DNA from: Fischerella sp. PCC 9605
Lineage (GTDB): Bacteria > Cyanobacteriota > Cyanobacteriia > Cyanobacteriales > Nostocaceae
DNA length: 64,000 nucleotides
Reading direction: 5' to 3'
Assembly (NCBI RefSeq): GCF_000517105.1
Contig: NZ_KI912151.1
Span: forward strand, 1 to 64,000
A program made the translations under genes and the position numbers. Shown piece by piece: positions 37,825 through 47,760 of this stretch. The notes under the pieces are model-generated. The model had not been told where the DNA came from and made no database searches. It saw only the letters and a program-made list of their open reading frames with translations. Positions within the stretch are counted from its first letter, which is position 1; each line of letters starts with the position of its first letter.

Positions 37825-38150
37825 TGCATTGACACTCCTCAGCCGTCATGCTGAGGATTCTTGCTTCAACCGTCCTCCCTAGATACCCAAATGCAAGCAT
37901 TCAAGTATCCCCGTTTGGATACGTCCACAAGCTCACACGGACTGCCCGACCGCGTTTGAAAAGGTTTTTAAGACGCTTGTTTTTACTCCCACATTTATAC
38001 AAGATTTAGGATTCATACTACCAGGGTTCCGGATCAGGACTTGTCCGCTTGACCTACTTCGTTTTTTTTGTGTGCGCTTTACCGCTAACACCAATTTTAT
38101 CACAAAAGCCGTCCTACAAGGACGGGGCTTTAGACCCAAATTTTCGGTAA
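37825..38150 (-). mobile_element. Non-autonomous IS200/IS605-family element with omegaRNA-like right end
   Basis: Read on the minus strand, the left end (38148 inward) is cgaaaatttgggtctaaagc with the hairpin gccccgtcc-ttgta-ggacggc. The right end is ggacggttgaagcaagaatcc followed by a cctcagc/gctgagg hairpin and agtgtcaa. The right-end motif is what I expect after tnpB in cyanobacterial IS605-type elements, where the omegaRNA scaffold lies. There is no transposase; about 230 bp of internal sequence remain. The element would need tnpA in trans. The flanking spacer to 38736 includes direct and inverted tcaaaagtc-type repeats at 38485-38552. Confidence 0.65.
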
Positions 38151-38559
38151 GGTTTATCGCAATTTTGTATTTTGACTCTAGCATCAAGTTATTGAGATAA
38201 AATAGCATTATTTATAAGATAGCTTTTCTTTTAAAATGCAGTACGTTAAGTATCATTAGTGATAAATACTATTTTACAAATACCTTGCAAATAGGTCAAC
38301 ATAGTCTTTGTTTACAAAAATTTATATTTATCAATGCAAATAATTTTCAATAACTCTGATAATATATACCCAGCAATTATTGAGAGTAAGACTCATTAAG
38401 CTGATTAAATTTTCTCCAAAATTCTCAGGAGGTAACGCCTTCACTAGAACAAAGAAGAACAAGGGAAGGACAAGGAGGACAAAACAATTCAAAAGTCAAA
38501 AATCAAAATTAAAATCTTTACTTTTGACTTTTGAATGCGTGACTTTTGACTTCCCGAAG

Positions 38560-38606
38560 GGTGTCTCACCCATAAAGACAATTTCTGAATCTGAATCGAT
38601 CTCATA
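38560..38606. repeat. Dispersed repeat ctcacccataaagacaattt
   Basis: The 40-base sequence here (ctcacccataaagacaattt then ctgaatc...) recurs at 55617-55652 with a tac insertion. Two dispersed copies of an unclassified repeat, one upstream of flavodoxin, one downstream of the AraC gene. Confidence 0.6.
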
Positions 38607-38736
38607 GCATGGCTATGCAAACTTTGGGGTCAATTTCCTTATGGTCAGGAAATACCTGACTAATCGGCATGTTAAAAGAGCATCTCTGCCTTTTTGTGTA
38701 ATTTCACGAATTTCTAGGTTATCTATAAGGTGTCAA

Positions 38737-39249
38737 ATGTCGAAAAAAATTGGTCTTTTTTACGGTACTCAAACTGGCAAAACTGAATCTGTTGCTGAAA
38801 TGATTCAGGATGAGTTCGGTAGTGGTGTAGTGATGTTACACGAGATGTCCCAAGTAGATGCTACCGATTTCGATGAGTATGAATATTTGATTGTCGGTTG
38901 TCCTACTTGGAATATTGGTGAACTTCAGAGTGATTGGGAAGGCTTTTTTCCTGAACTCGACGATATAGATTTTACTAACAAGTTAGTTGCCTATTTTGGT
39001 ACTGGTGATCAGATTGGCTATGCTGATAACTTCCAGGATGCAATTGGTATTCTGGAAGAAAAAATTTCAGAACTTGGCGGTAAAACAGTTGGCTATTGGT
39101 CAACATCTGGGTATGATTTCAACGAGTCTAAAGCATTGAGAAATGATAAATTTGTCGGACTAGCGATTGATGAAGATAATCAACCTGAACTAACGGCAGA
39201 ACGAGTAAAAGCTTGGGTTGCTCAGCTAAAGAAAGAATTTGGTTTGTAG
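38737..39249 (+). CDS. isiB: Flavodoxin (long-chain)
   Basis: A 170-residue FMN-binding electron carrier replacing ferredoxin under iron limitation, serving photosystem I and NADP reduction or nitrogenase. The FMN phosphate loop is FYGTQTGKTESV at 7-18; WNIGELQSDW provides the aromatic stacking residue; and LVAYFGTGDQIGYADNFQDA with GYWSTSGYDF covers the second loop. The length fits long-chain flavodoxins (about 170). I start at ATG 38737 (MSKKIGLFYG), preceded by aaggtg; a longer frame from 38641 has no support. The upstream 375 bp is AT-rich and may hold Fur control, but I cannot point to a clean Fur box. Confidence 0.95.
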   Translation: MSKKIGLFYGTQTGKTESVAEMIQDEFGSGVVMLHEMSQVDATDFDEYEYLIVGCPTWNIGELQSDWEGFFPELDDIDFTNKLVAYFGTGDQIGYADNFQDAIGILEEKISELGGKTVGYWSTSGYDFNESKALRNDKFVGLAIDEDNQPELTAERVKAWVAQLKKEFGL

Positions 39250-39325
39250 AGAGTTTTTTTACGAATTTATCGAGATGACTTCAACAGAGTGTCTGCTTAA
39301 AAGTTAAAGTTTTGAGTAAAAAACA

Positions 39326-39374
39326 CAGAATTCAGTATTCAAGAATTTAGAATAAACTTGAATACTGAATTCTG
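39326..39374. terminator. Perfect 18-bp inverted repeat downstream of flavodoxin
   Basis: Arms cagaattcagtattcaag (39326-39343) and its exact complement (39357-39374) with a 13-base loop. It lies 77 bp beyond the flavodoxin stop. It lacks a long T tract, so it could act as a 3' stabiliser or be a repeat rather than a true terminator. Confidence 0.45.
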
Positions 39375-39480
39375 ATTTGATTATTTAGGCATATCAGTTA
39401 AAAACAATTATTTAAATACACATCAATTTCACTTAAAAATCAGAATTCATAACTTTCAATTTTACCTATGATAGGTATTT

Positions 39481-40266
39481 ATGTCTAATCAATTTGATGT
39501 TCTCTGGTTAAATGCTAGCCAAAGTTTGAAGGGTTTTGATCTGCCATTACTTCAATACTTGTCCAAGCATCTTTTGATTGCCCGATGGGAATACTATCAA
39601 ACAAAAGATGAAGCTAGTTCTATAGACACAGCTGTAACAATGCTGTATGACTTTTTAAAATCGCACGATCGCCCAGTTAATCTGGCAGGTCACGGTATGA
39701 GTGGTGCGATCGCCTTAATGTTTGCCCGCCGCTATCCTCAGCGAGTGCGATCGCTGGCACTGTTAGCTGTCGGATCTCAACCTGCGAACACTTGGCACGC
39801 GCACTATTACCAGCAAAGAACACTTTTACCCCTGAGTCGCGAGCAAGTTTTACTAAACAACGTTGGTATGTTATTTGGGAATCAACCTCCCCATACCACT
39901 CAGAAGCTAATGGCTGCCCTCGATAGAGATTTAGACGAATCTCCCACCTTACACTCTCTGCTGCGATTGGTTAATTTCCCTAAGGGAGGGGTTGTGATGC
40001 CTATGTTCGTATGTGGCAGTAAGACCGATCCAGTTGTCAGCCCACCAGAATTATACGACTGGCGGCATTTGCTCAAGTCAGAAGATACCCTATGGGAATG
40101 TGCAAAAGGGTATCATTTCTTTCACTACTTCTATCCTCAACAGGTTGGAGACCAACTACTGAGTTTTTGGCAACGCTTTACTCAAGACTCAGAACCCAAG
40201 ACAAACATTAAAACAAGCCAAGCAAATACGCCCTCATCAGATGGGACTGTCAGGATGGGAAAGTAA
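39481..40266 (+). CDS. Alpha/beta-fold hydrolase
   Basis: A 261-residue alpha/beta-hydrolase. VNLAGHGMSGAIALMFARRYPQ contains the nucleophile elbow (Gly-His-Gly-Met-Ser-Gly). PMFVCGSKTDPVVSP gives the acid (Asp), and YHFFHYFYP a candidate His. Signal peptide absent. The enzyme's substrate is unknown. It is monocistronic; the 3' end (TKTNIKTSQANTPSSDG) is polar. It is followed by a repeat block of gggtattgg/cctaatccc type before GAPDH. Confidence 0.75.
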   Translation: MSNQFDVLWLNASQSLKGFDLPLLQYLSKHLLIARWEYYQTKDEASSIDTAVTMLYDFLKSHDRPVNLAGHGMSGAIALMFARRYPQRVRSLALLAVGSQPANTWHAHYYQQRTLLPLSREQVLLNNVGMLFGNQPPHTTQKLMAALDRDLDESPTLHSLLRLVNFPKGGVVMPMFVCGSKTDPVVSPPELYDWRHLLKSEDTLWECAKGYHFFHYFYPQQVGDQLLSFWQRFTQDSEPKTNIKTSQANTPSSDGTVRMGK

Positions 40267-40274
40267 AGATATAG

Positions 40275-41446
<1,172 letters not shown>

Positions 41447-41578
41447 GACGCAAGCAGGCATTTAGGTAGTATTCACTACATATACTTTCAGCATTATTAG
41501 GGGGCGCAAGGTTGGAGGTAAGTCCTCCAACGCGCTTCCTCTAGAAGGCAGTCTACTCAACCAACAACAGCAAGGATC

Positions 41579-42655
41579 TCAGTACCGCAAAATTAATGCA
41601 ATGTGTCGATGACCGGATAGTGCTCCATCGTCCAAAATTGCAACGTTTCCGCCCTTCGCCAACACGACTTCGATAATTTCATCCACGGCATCATCCATTA
41701 CCTCTGTGCCGCCTGAGCGATCCACCAACTCCAGCCTGCCGTCTTCAGTAACGATCGCAGGCACATGATAGTTCTTTTCAATCAACAGCAGTTTTCCCCG
41801 ACCTTCCTGCGCCAATTGCCACACTTCCTCGATCGTAGAGACGACCTTTTGAGCACCCACCGCATGATCCAATTCTTGCAGCGCATTGATTTGTTGCGCC
41901 TCTCGAACAGTCTGGATGATTGACCACACTTGAGGAGCCAGTTCGGGAATCGTCGCTTTGTCAAAATTGCCGATTAAGGTGCCTGCGATCGATGATGTAT
42001 GTTGCGAAACCTCCTGAAAGAAGGATATCTGCCGATCCACGCCTCCCACAATTAATGGCAGTTCATCATTTTTGGCATAAGAGGTAAATACACTGTCTAC
42101 CTGCTGAAAAAATCGGCGATGTCGGTCGTCTACATAGCTAGAATCAGCTTCATAGGGAAGGGCAGTTGTTGCTCCTGGACCTGTCATTTGCATCGAAAAA
42201 TTCTGATCGTGAACTTCTTCGAGGGTCTCGCCTGTTCCAGCTAATAAGCGAGTAGACGCTTGGCTCAACAGCAGCACCCAATAGCGCAGCGCCCGATGCA
42301 TAGCATACACCAAATCTCGTGTTGCGAAAGTTTGATCGATCGCAACGCGCGCGGGTACTGGAAACGGGAGGTAGTAAAGTTTAGCAAAGTCGTGGCTGAC
42401 ATACAGTGCTAACCCATCCAGTGTATGAGGGTTATCAATTTCGCTCACGAGTGATTCCAGCCGCTTCAGTAACGGTTCCAACTCGCGATCGGAAAATTCT
42501 GCGCGAAGTCGATCCATTGCCTCGTCTACCAGATTTTTGACCCGAATGGGATCTTGTTTGTTATCGGGCCATGTCCGATGGGTCGGCAACAAGATGGAAA
42601 GGGCAGGCACTTTGATTAAGGATTGCAATTGATTGAGATCTTGGCGAGTAATCAT
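41579..42655 (-). CDS. Bacterial archaeo-eukaryotic release-factor-like protein (baeRF family 3)
   Basis: A 358-residue protein that matches the baeRF3 type: ITRQDLNQLQSLIKVPALSILLPTHRTWPD at the N-terminus, HRALRYWVLLLSQASTRLLAG and FFQQVDSVFTSYA in the middle, and a C-terminal eRF1-like domain with LLLIEKNYHVPAIV, DDAVDEIIEVVLAKGGNVAILDDG and LSGHRHIALILRY. The family is related to eRF1/Pelota domains; its role in bacteria is unknown, with proposed links to ribosome rescue or stress. Several members sit beside stress genes; here a decayed AKR/SDR pseudogene is immediately upstream. Confidence 0.75.
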   Translation of the reverse strand: MITRQDLNQLQSLIKVPALSILLPTHRTWPDNKQDPIRVKNLVDEAMDRLRAEFSDRELEPLLKRLESLVSEIDNPHTLDGLALYVSHDFAKLYYLPFPVPARVAIDQTFATRDLVYAMHRALRYWVLLLSQASTRLLAGTGETLEEVHDQNFSMQMTGPGATTALPYEADSSYVDDRHRRFFQQVDSVFTSYAKNDELPLIVGGVDRQISFFQEVSQHTSSIAGTLIGNFDKATIPELAPQVWSIIQTVREAQQINALQELDHAVGAQKVVSTIEEVWQLAQEGRGKLLLIEKNYHVPAIVTEDGRLELVDRSGGTEVMDDAVDEIIEVVLAKGGNVAILDDGALSGHRHIALILRY

Positions 42656-42668
42656 GAATAGTTCCTAA

Positions 42669-43050
42669 TCATTGTAAGGAAACTCTGCCTGGGGGCTGTC
42701 CAGTGATGTAGGTGGATTCATCTGATGCCAGAAAAGCAACCGCAGCCGCGATTTCGTCAGCAGTTCCTGTTCGCCCCATCGGGATGTGGCTTTCAACGAT
42801 CGCTTTCTTTTCTAAATCGGCTATCCAGCTTTCATTGATGGGTATTATGGTGGCTCCAGGCGCGATCGCATTTACTCGAATTCCCCAATTGGCAACTCCA
42901 ACGCTAGAGTTTTGGTCAAATTTCCCATTCCTCCTTTGCTGATAGAGTAGCTGAGAGTATGATCTCGCTCTTCCGGCAAACTTCTGATCGGGAGTCATCC
43001 GACCAGACAAAAGACCGTGAGCGATCAACCCATAGACCAGCACACCAAGT
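42669..43050 (-). pseudogene. Chimeric pseudogene: aldo/keto reductase fragment joined to frameshifted SDR
   Basis: The 5' third (43050 to about 42970) encodes [19 protein letters not shown], an aldo/keto reductase fragment. The rest is a short-chain dehydrogenase tail: in one frame [20 protein letters not shown] (catalytic Tyr-Lys), in the next frame [12 protein letters not shown] through [20 protein letters not shown]. The two SDR frames are joined by a single-base loss near 42893-42897. The arrangement shows a deletion fusing two former genes, followed by frameshift. It is non-functional as either enzyme. It lies 13 bp upstream of the baeRF3 gene. Confidence 0.7.
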
Positions 43051-43299
43051 TAACGATCTTTGCATCTATTTCAATTTAGGTCTACTCTTTATGTAGATAA
43101 GTTTTTACGATCAGCATTTCATCAATTTTTGCCTTGTTCAATGGCAGATAAGCCAGTTAAGCAAAATTTTTACTCCGTTAATAAAAATAAGTCAGTTAAG
43201 CTGAGGCTAAACAATTTCATCATGACACTACTAAAGAAATCAAAGATTGTGTTGCAAAAACTTTTTAAGGATATGACAACCCAGTTGAGGGGTTAAGCT

Positions 43300-43467
43300 T
43301 TATGCAACAACTCTGAATATATCTGCAATGAATTTTACTCTTACTACAATATCCCTTTTTGCCACTTTTTGAACTTGCCGTTTGCGAATCATGTTTATGG
43401 TTTTATAACCAAAAGGATATTCTTTCAGAACAACACTCATTTTTGCAACATAAGCCTCAAACATAGC
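43300..43467 (-). pseudogene. IS6-family transposase C-terminal remnant
   Basis: A frame of 55 codons ends with YKTINMIRKRQVQKVAKRDI and VKFIADIFRVVA then stop. This resembles the C-terminus of IS6-type transposases (xxMNMIRKGQ...GDI...FI...F pattern). The catalytic DDE part and start are missing, so it is a relic. It separates the AKR/SDR pseudogene from transaldolase. Confidence 0.5.
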
Positions 43468-43917
43468 ATAATATAAACAGTTATTGCAAGCTATATTAAT
43501 AATTATGAAATTATATCAAAAACTCTCATAATCACAGTGCCAATACTGAAAAAAACCTAAAGAATTTGTACTTTAAATACTCAGTTGAGTAAGCGCTACA
43601 AGACGAATAATCTATCTCAAGCGACAATTACTGCAAGGGATACAATAAGCAGTGAATATTTACTTATTAATAAAAATGCAAAATGATTTAAGAAAATTGC
43701 ATGCGATCACACAACCAATCTCAACATAACGTGCCTAGAATAGGGCTGGGGGGTAACTCAGGTCTTGTGCTAAATTCTTCCGGTGTAATTGGTAATAAGT
43801 AATGAAAAACATCTTAATTTCCACCAATAAATTACCCATTACCACCGATTCAAACATGAAGAATACTGCAACTCAATCATATAAGTCCTGACCAACCAAC
43901 ATTTAAAGAGGTATGTC
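43468..43917. other. Upstream region of transaldolase
   Basis: AT-rich, no gene. Probable location of the tal promoter; gtaatgggtaat-like stretches near 43795-43845 are repeat-like (aataagtaatgaaaaac). I see no clear operator. Confidence 0.35.
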
Positions 43918-44922
43918 ATGTCGAAGAATTTACTGGAACAATTGCGAGAAATGACCGTTGTGGTCGCAGACACAGGAGATATCAAAGCGATTGAAAAGTT
44001 TAAGCCACAAGATGCGACTACCAATCCCTCCTTGATTACTGCTGCGGCACAGATGCCAGAATATCAGGAAATTGTCGATCAGACTTTGCTCCAAGCAAAG
44101 AAAGACCTTGGAACTGGTGTATCCCAAGCTCAAGTAGTTTCTTTGGCATTTGACCGCTTAGCGGTGTCCTTCGGATTGAAGATTTTGCAAATTATCCCCG
44201 GTCGGGTGTCTACAGAAGTGGATGCACGTCTATCTTATGATACAGAAGGAACTGTTGCTAAAGCACGGGAGTTGATAGCTCAGTATGAAGCAGCAGGAGT
44301 TTCTCGCCAACGCATTCTCATCAAAATCGCTTCTACCTGGGAAGGTATTCGTGCAGCGGAAATTTTGGAAAAAGAAGGAATTCACTGCAACCTTACCTTG
44401 CTGTTTGGCCTTCATCAAGCTATAGCCTGTGCAGAAGCTGGCGTTACTCTCATTTCTCCCTTCGTCGGACGTATTCTCGACTGGTACAAGAAAGAAACTG
44501 GACGAGATAGTTACCCCTCAGCAGAAGATCCAGGGGTAGTGTCTGTCACAACAATCTACAACTATTACAAAAAATTCGGTTATCATACCGAAGTCATGGG
44601 AGCCAGTTTCCGCAATATCGGCGAAATTACTGAACTGGCAGGCTGCGATCTGCTGACCATTTCTCCAGCGCTACTGGGTGAATTGCAGGCAACAATTGGA
44701 GAACTGCCTCGCAAACTCGATGCAGCTAAAGCAGCAGAGATGGCAATTGAAAAAATTCCGATGGACAAGGCTACTTATGACAAGATGCACGCTGCTGACC
44801 GCATGGCATCGGAAAAACTGGATGAAGGTATTAAAGGTTTCACTAAAGCGTTGGAAACCTTAGAGCAACTGCTGGCAGAAAGACTATCTAAGCTAGAAGC
44901 TGATGCTAAAATTGCTGTTTAA
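43918..44922 (+). CDS. tal: Transaldolase (TalB type)
   Basis: A 334-residue transaldolase of the oxidative pentose-phosphate pathway: it transfers a dihydroxyacetone unit from sedoheptulose 7-phosphate to glyceraldehyde 3-phosphate. [18 protein letters not shown] is the N-terminal motif, [13 protein letters not shown] the acid motif, the Schiff-base lysine is in [20 protein letters not shown], and [17 protein letters not shown] plus [11 protein letters not shown] complete the family pattern. The length and all catalytic residues are normal. In other cyanobacteria tal is linked to zwf/opcA; it is not here. A 13-bp inverted repeat after the stop may terminate it. Confidence 0.96.
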   Translation: MSKNLLEQLREMTVVVADTGDIKAIEKFKPQDATTNPSLITAAAQMPEYQEIVDQTLLQAKKDLGTGVSQAQVVSLAFDRLAVSFGLKILQIIPGRVSTEVDARLSYDTEGTVAKARELIAQYEAAGVSRQRILIKIASTWEGIRAAEILEKEGIHCNLTLLFGLHQAIACAEAGVTLISPFVGRILDWYKKETGRDSYPSAEDPGVVSVTTIYNYYKKFGYHTEVMGASFRNIGEITELAGCDLLTISPALLGELQATIGELPRKLDAAKAAEMAIEKIPMDKATYDKMHAADRMASEKLDEGIKGFTKALETLEQLLAERLSKLEADAKIAV

Positions 44923-44981
44923 TAAGCTACAGCAATAGATTATGCCTAAGTAATTGCACTTAATAAAATTCAGCGGCTTCT

Positions 44982-45010
44982 AAACCCGGTTTCTCCAAGA
45001 AACCGGGTTT
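44982..45010. terminator. Inverted repeat aaacccggtttct/agaaaccgggttt after tal
   Basis: Perfect 13-bp arms with a 3-base loop, 60 bp downstream of the tal stop. It is a common cyanobacterial repeat type that can work as a bidirectional terminator. Farther on, 45160-45220 carries another GC-rich repeat (ccagccccccagaaggcttctgcc...), and no gene is supported up to 45400. Confidence 0.6.
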
Positions 45011-45400
45011 CTCATGTGAATTTTGAATTTTGATTTGGGAATCATAAATTACGAAGTTTAACCCTTTTGAATTTTAGATTTTGGATTTTATACCAATTTA
45101 ATGTGAAACTGCACTAAAAGAGTAACCCTCCACTCTTGGCGTTCTTGGCGTCTTGGTGAGACCAGCCCCCCAGAAGGCTTCTGCCTTTAGGGGGGACTGG
45201 CGAACCCGGAGGGCGGTTCGTTTTTTAATATTCTGTGTATCTTCATAAAGAATTGGTATTAGATGAGAAATTTTTGAGTTCATGTCCATCTCCTATCGAT
45301 AAATCGGTTTGGGGATTGCTTAATTCAATATCTTCAAACTCTCTTCTCTCTGTTTAGAGGAGGGTTAATCCAAAATCTAAAATCGTCAACCCAAAATCGA

Positions 45401-47734
45401 ATGACTCATCCAGCCTCTAAACATGGAATTTCTAAAACTAGTTCAGGCAAAGGTAAATTATCTTTCCTGAGTTTATCTGCATGGCCATTTAGCCATCTGG
45501 GGATCGGCAATAAGATTTATTTTGGGTATGCGATCGCCATTAGCATTGTTGTTGGGGGTACTGCTGTTGGGGTTATTGTTGGCGATCGCCACTACAACAG
45601 TGCAAACCAGCAGAGAATAGTTGTTCGCCAAGAACGCAAGCAGTTGAATAAGTTGCGAAACACTGCTTTGAGCTTCCAACCAATCCCAGAGTTTTCTCCT
45701 TATCTTCAAAATCCGAAAAATTTTCAGCAAGCAAAATCAGCAGCGATTCAGCGCATTGCCAAAGTCAAACAATTGCTCAGACAAGTCAATTCCTCTGCTT
45801 CAACTTCATCAATTAAAGCTCTCAAGCCGCTGCTTGGGAAATATAACGGCACATTGGAAAACTTCACCCAAAGTTTAGAAATAACTTTGCGTCAGATTGA
45901 ACCATCAACTTTAAATTCAAGGAAAGTAGCGAAAGCCAAAGAATCACTGACAGATTTGACTACGAGTGAGATTTATACGAAGACATCGACATTTCTAGGT
46001 GAGCTAGCAATTGTAATTGAAACTGCCGAACAGCAAGAAGAGAAAGCAGAAATAGCCTTACATCAGGCACAAACCTTGAGAATGCTAATTATTGTTGCCA
46101 GCATGGGTTTGAGTACGAGCATTGCTTGGCTAATGGCAGTTTACACCAATCGGGCGATCGCTCGTCCCATCCAAGCAGTTACTGATATTGCTCACAAAGT
46201 CGTCCAAGAATCTAACTTTGAATTGCAAGCATCTGCAACCACTAGCGATGAATTGGGGAAATTAGCAACTTACCTCAATCAACTTATTCATCACATCAAA
46301 ACTCTTTTAGCAGAACAACAAGAAACCAAAATATCCGCTGATGCTGCCAAGAGCAAATTTCTAGCACATATGAGCCACGAACTCCGCACACCACTAAACG
46401 GTATTTTAGGTTACGCCGAAATTCTCCAACGCTCTCAAAACCTTACTAAAAGAGAACAACGAGGCATCGAAATTATTCACCAGTGTGGCTCTCATTTATT
46501 GACACTCATTAATGATATTCTCGATCTCTCCAAAATAGAAGCAAATAAACTGCAACTCCACCCGACAGATTTTCATTTGCCCTCTTTTCTACAAGGAATA
46601 GTAGAAATTTGTCGACTTCAAGCCGAACAAAAAGATATTGAATTTAATTATCAACCTCCAGATAATTTACCCTCTGGTATCACTGCCGATAAAAAACGAC
46701 TGCGGCAAGTTCTGATTAATTTGGTTGGTAATGCCATTAAATTTACTGACACAGGTAGCGTTACATTGCATGTAAAAGTCAGAAAAAACCAATCATCATC
46801 ACACGTCTATATTCATTTTGCGATTGAAGATACTGGTATAGGCATAAGTTCTCAGCAGTTAGAAAAGATATTTTTACCCTTCGAGCAGCTAGGAGATCAG
46901 AAAAGTCAAAACGAAGGTAGAGGACTAGGGCTAACTATTAGTCAAAAAATAGTAGAAATCATGGGTAGTTACATACTTGTGAAGAGTGAGTTAGGTAAAG
47001 GTAGTGTTTTTGAGTTTGAAATAGAATGCCCGATAGCTGATTACTGGACAGAAAGCAGTATTATCACAAGTACTGGTAAAATTATTGGTTATTCTGGCAG
47101 TAGAAAGCAAATACTAATTGTCGATGACAGTTGGGAAAACCGTTCATTAATTGTCAATATTTTAGAAACTATTGGGTTTACAGTTATAGAAGCAACTAAC
47201 GGACAAGAAGGTTTAGAAAAAGCTAATCAATCTCAGCCAGATTTGATTATTTCTGATATAGCAATGCCTATTATGGATGGACGAGAAATGCTATCAAAAG
47301 TGCGAGACTCAGCCAAGTTAAAAGATACTATAGTAATTCTTTCTTCAGCCAGTATATTTGATACCGATCGGAACAAGAGTTTAGCAATAGGAGCAAATGA
47401 TTTCTTGGCAAAACCAGTAAAAATAAAAGAATTATATCGGTCTTTATCAAAGCATTTACAACTAAATTGGATTTATGAAAAAGCAGAAACCAATCAATTA
47501 AATCATCCCGAAAAAATATCTAAAATACAAATGATTGTGCCGCCAGAATCTGAATTGATAATGCTAATAGAGTATGCGAAGAAAGGGCAAATCAAGGGAA
47601 TTCAACAAGAATTAGAAAAGCTTGCGAAAATGGATAATCAATATCAAAAATTTGTTGCGGAATTAGATTGCTTAGTAAAACGCTTTAATATTCAAAAGAT
47701 TCGCCAGTTTTTACATAAAAATATCAAATTTTAA
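45401..47734 (+). CDS. Hybrid sensor histidine kinase with HAMP and receiver domains
   Basis: A 777-residue membrane kinase. Transmembrane helices at about 34-58 and 226-250 flank an extracytoplasmic helical sensor (about 60-220, four-helix-bundle-like). A HAMP follows (RAIARPIQAVTDIAHKV), then HisKA (FLAHMSHELRTPLNGIL, phosphoacceptor near residue 327), HATPase (LRQVLINLVGNAIKFTD; EDTGIGIS; EGRGLGLTIS) and a receiver (ILIVDDSWENRSL, Asp in ISDIAMPIMDG near 622). The last 100 residues are a helical domain of HPt-like length, without a clear phosphoacceptor His motif. It is 26 bp before a response-regulator kinase, so the two probably form a phosphorelay. Confidence 0.9.
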   Translation: MTHPASKHGISKTSSGKGKLSFLSLSAWPFSHLGIGNKIYFGYAIAISIVVGGTAVGVIVGDRHYNSANQQRIVVRQERKQLNKLRNTALSFQPIPEFSPYLQNPKNFQQAKSAAIQRIAKVKQLLRQVNSSASTSSIKALKPLLGKYNGTLENFTQSLEITLRQIEPSTLNSRKVAKAKESLTDLTTSEIYTKTSTFLGELAIVIETAEQQEEKAEIALHQAQTLRMLIIVASMGLSTSIAWLMAVYTNRAIARPIQAVTDIAHKVVQESNFELQASATTSDELGKLATYLNQLIHHIKTLLAEQQETKISADAAKSKFLAHMSHELRTPLNGILGYAEILQRSQNLTKREQRGIEIIHQCGSHLLTLINDILDLSKIEANKLQLHPTDFHLPSFLQGIVEICRLQAEQKDIEFNYQPPDNLPSGITADKKRLRQVLINLVGNAIKFTDTGSVTLHVKVRKNQSSSHVYIHFAIEDTGIGISSQQLEKIFLPFEQLGDQKSQNEGRGLGLTISQKIVEIMGSYILVKSELGKGSVFEFEIECPIADYWTESSIITSTGKIIGYSGSRKQILIVDDSWENRSLIVNILETIGFTVIEATNGQEGLEKANQSQPDLIISDIAMPIMDGREMLSKVRDSAKLKDTIVILSSASIFDTDRNKSLAIGANDFLAKPVKIKELYRSLSKHLQLNWIYEKAETNQLNHPEKISKIQMIVPPESELIMLIEYAKKGQIKGIQQELEKLAKMDNQYQKFVAELDCLVKRFNIQKIRQFLHKNIKF

Positions 47735-47760
47735 TTTTTTATATACTTTATTTCTAACTT

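Noticed and set aside
37933-38208. 91-codon frame over the IS605-like element
   Set aside because: It reads through the left-end hairpin and scaffold; structure at the DNA level explains it better than a protein.
43060-43296. 78-codon plus-strand frame before the IS6 relic
   Set aside because: No ribosome-binding site, no motif, lies in a decayed region.
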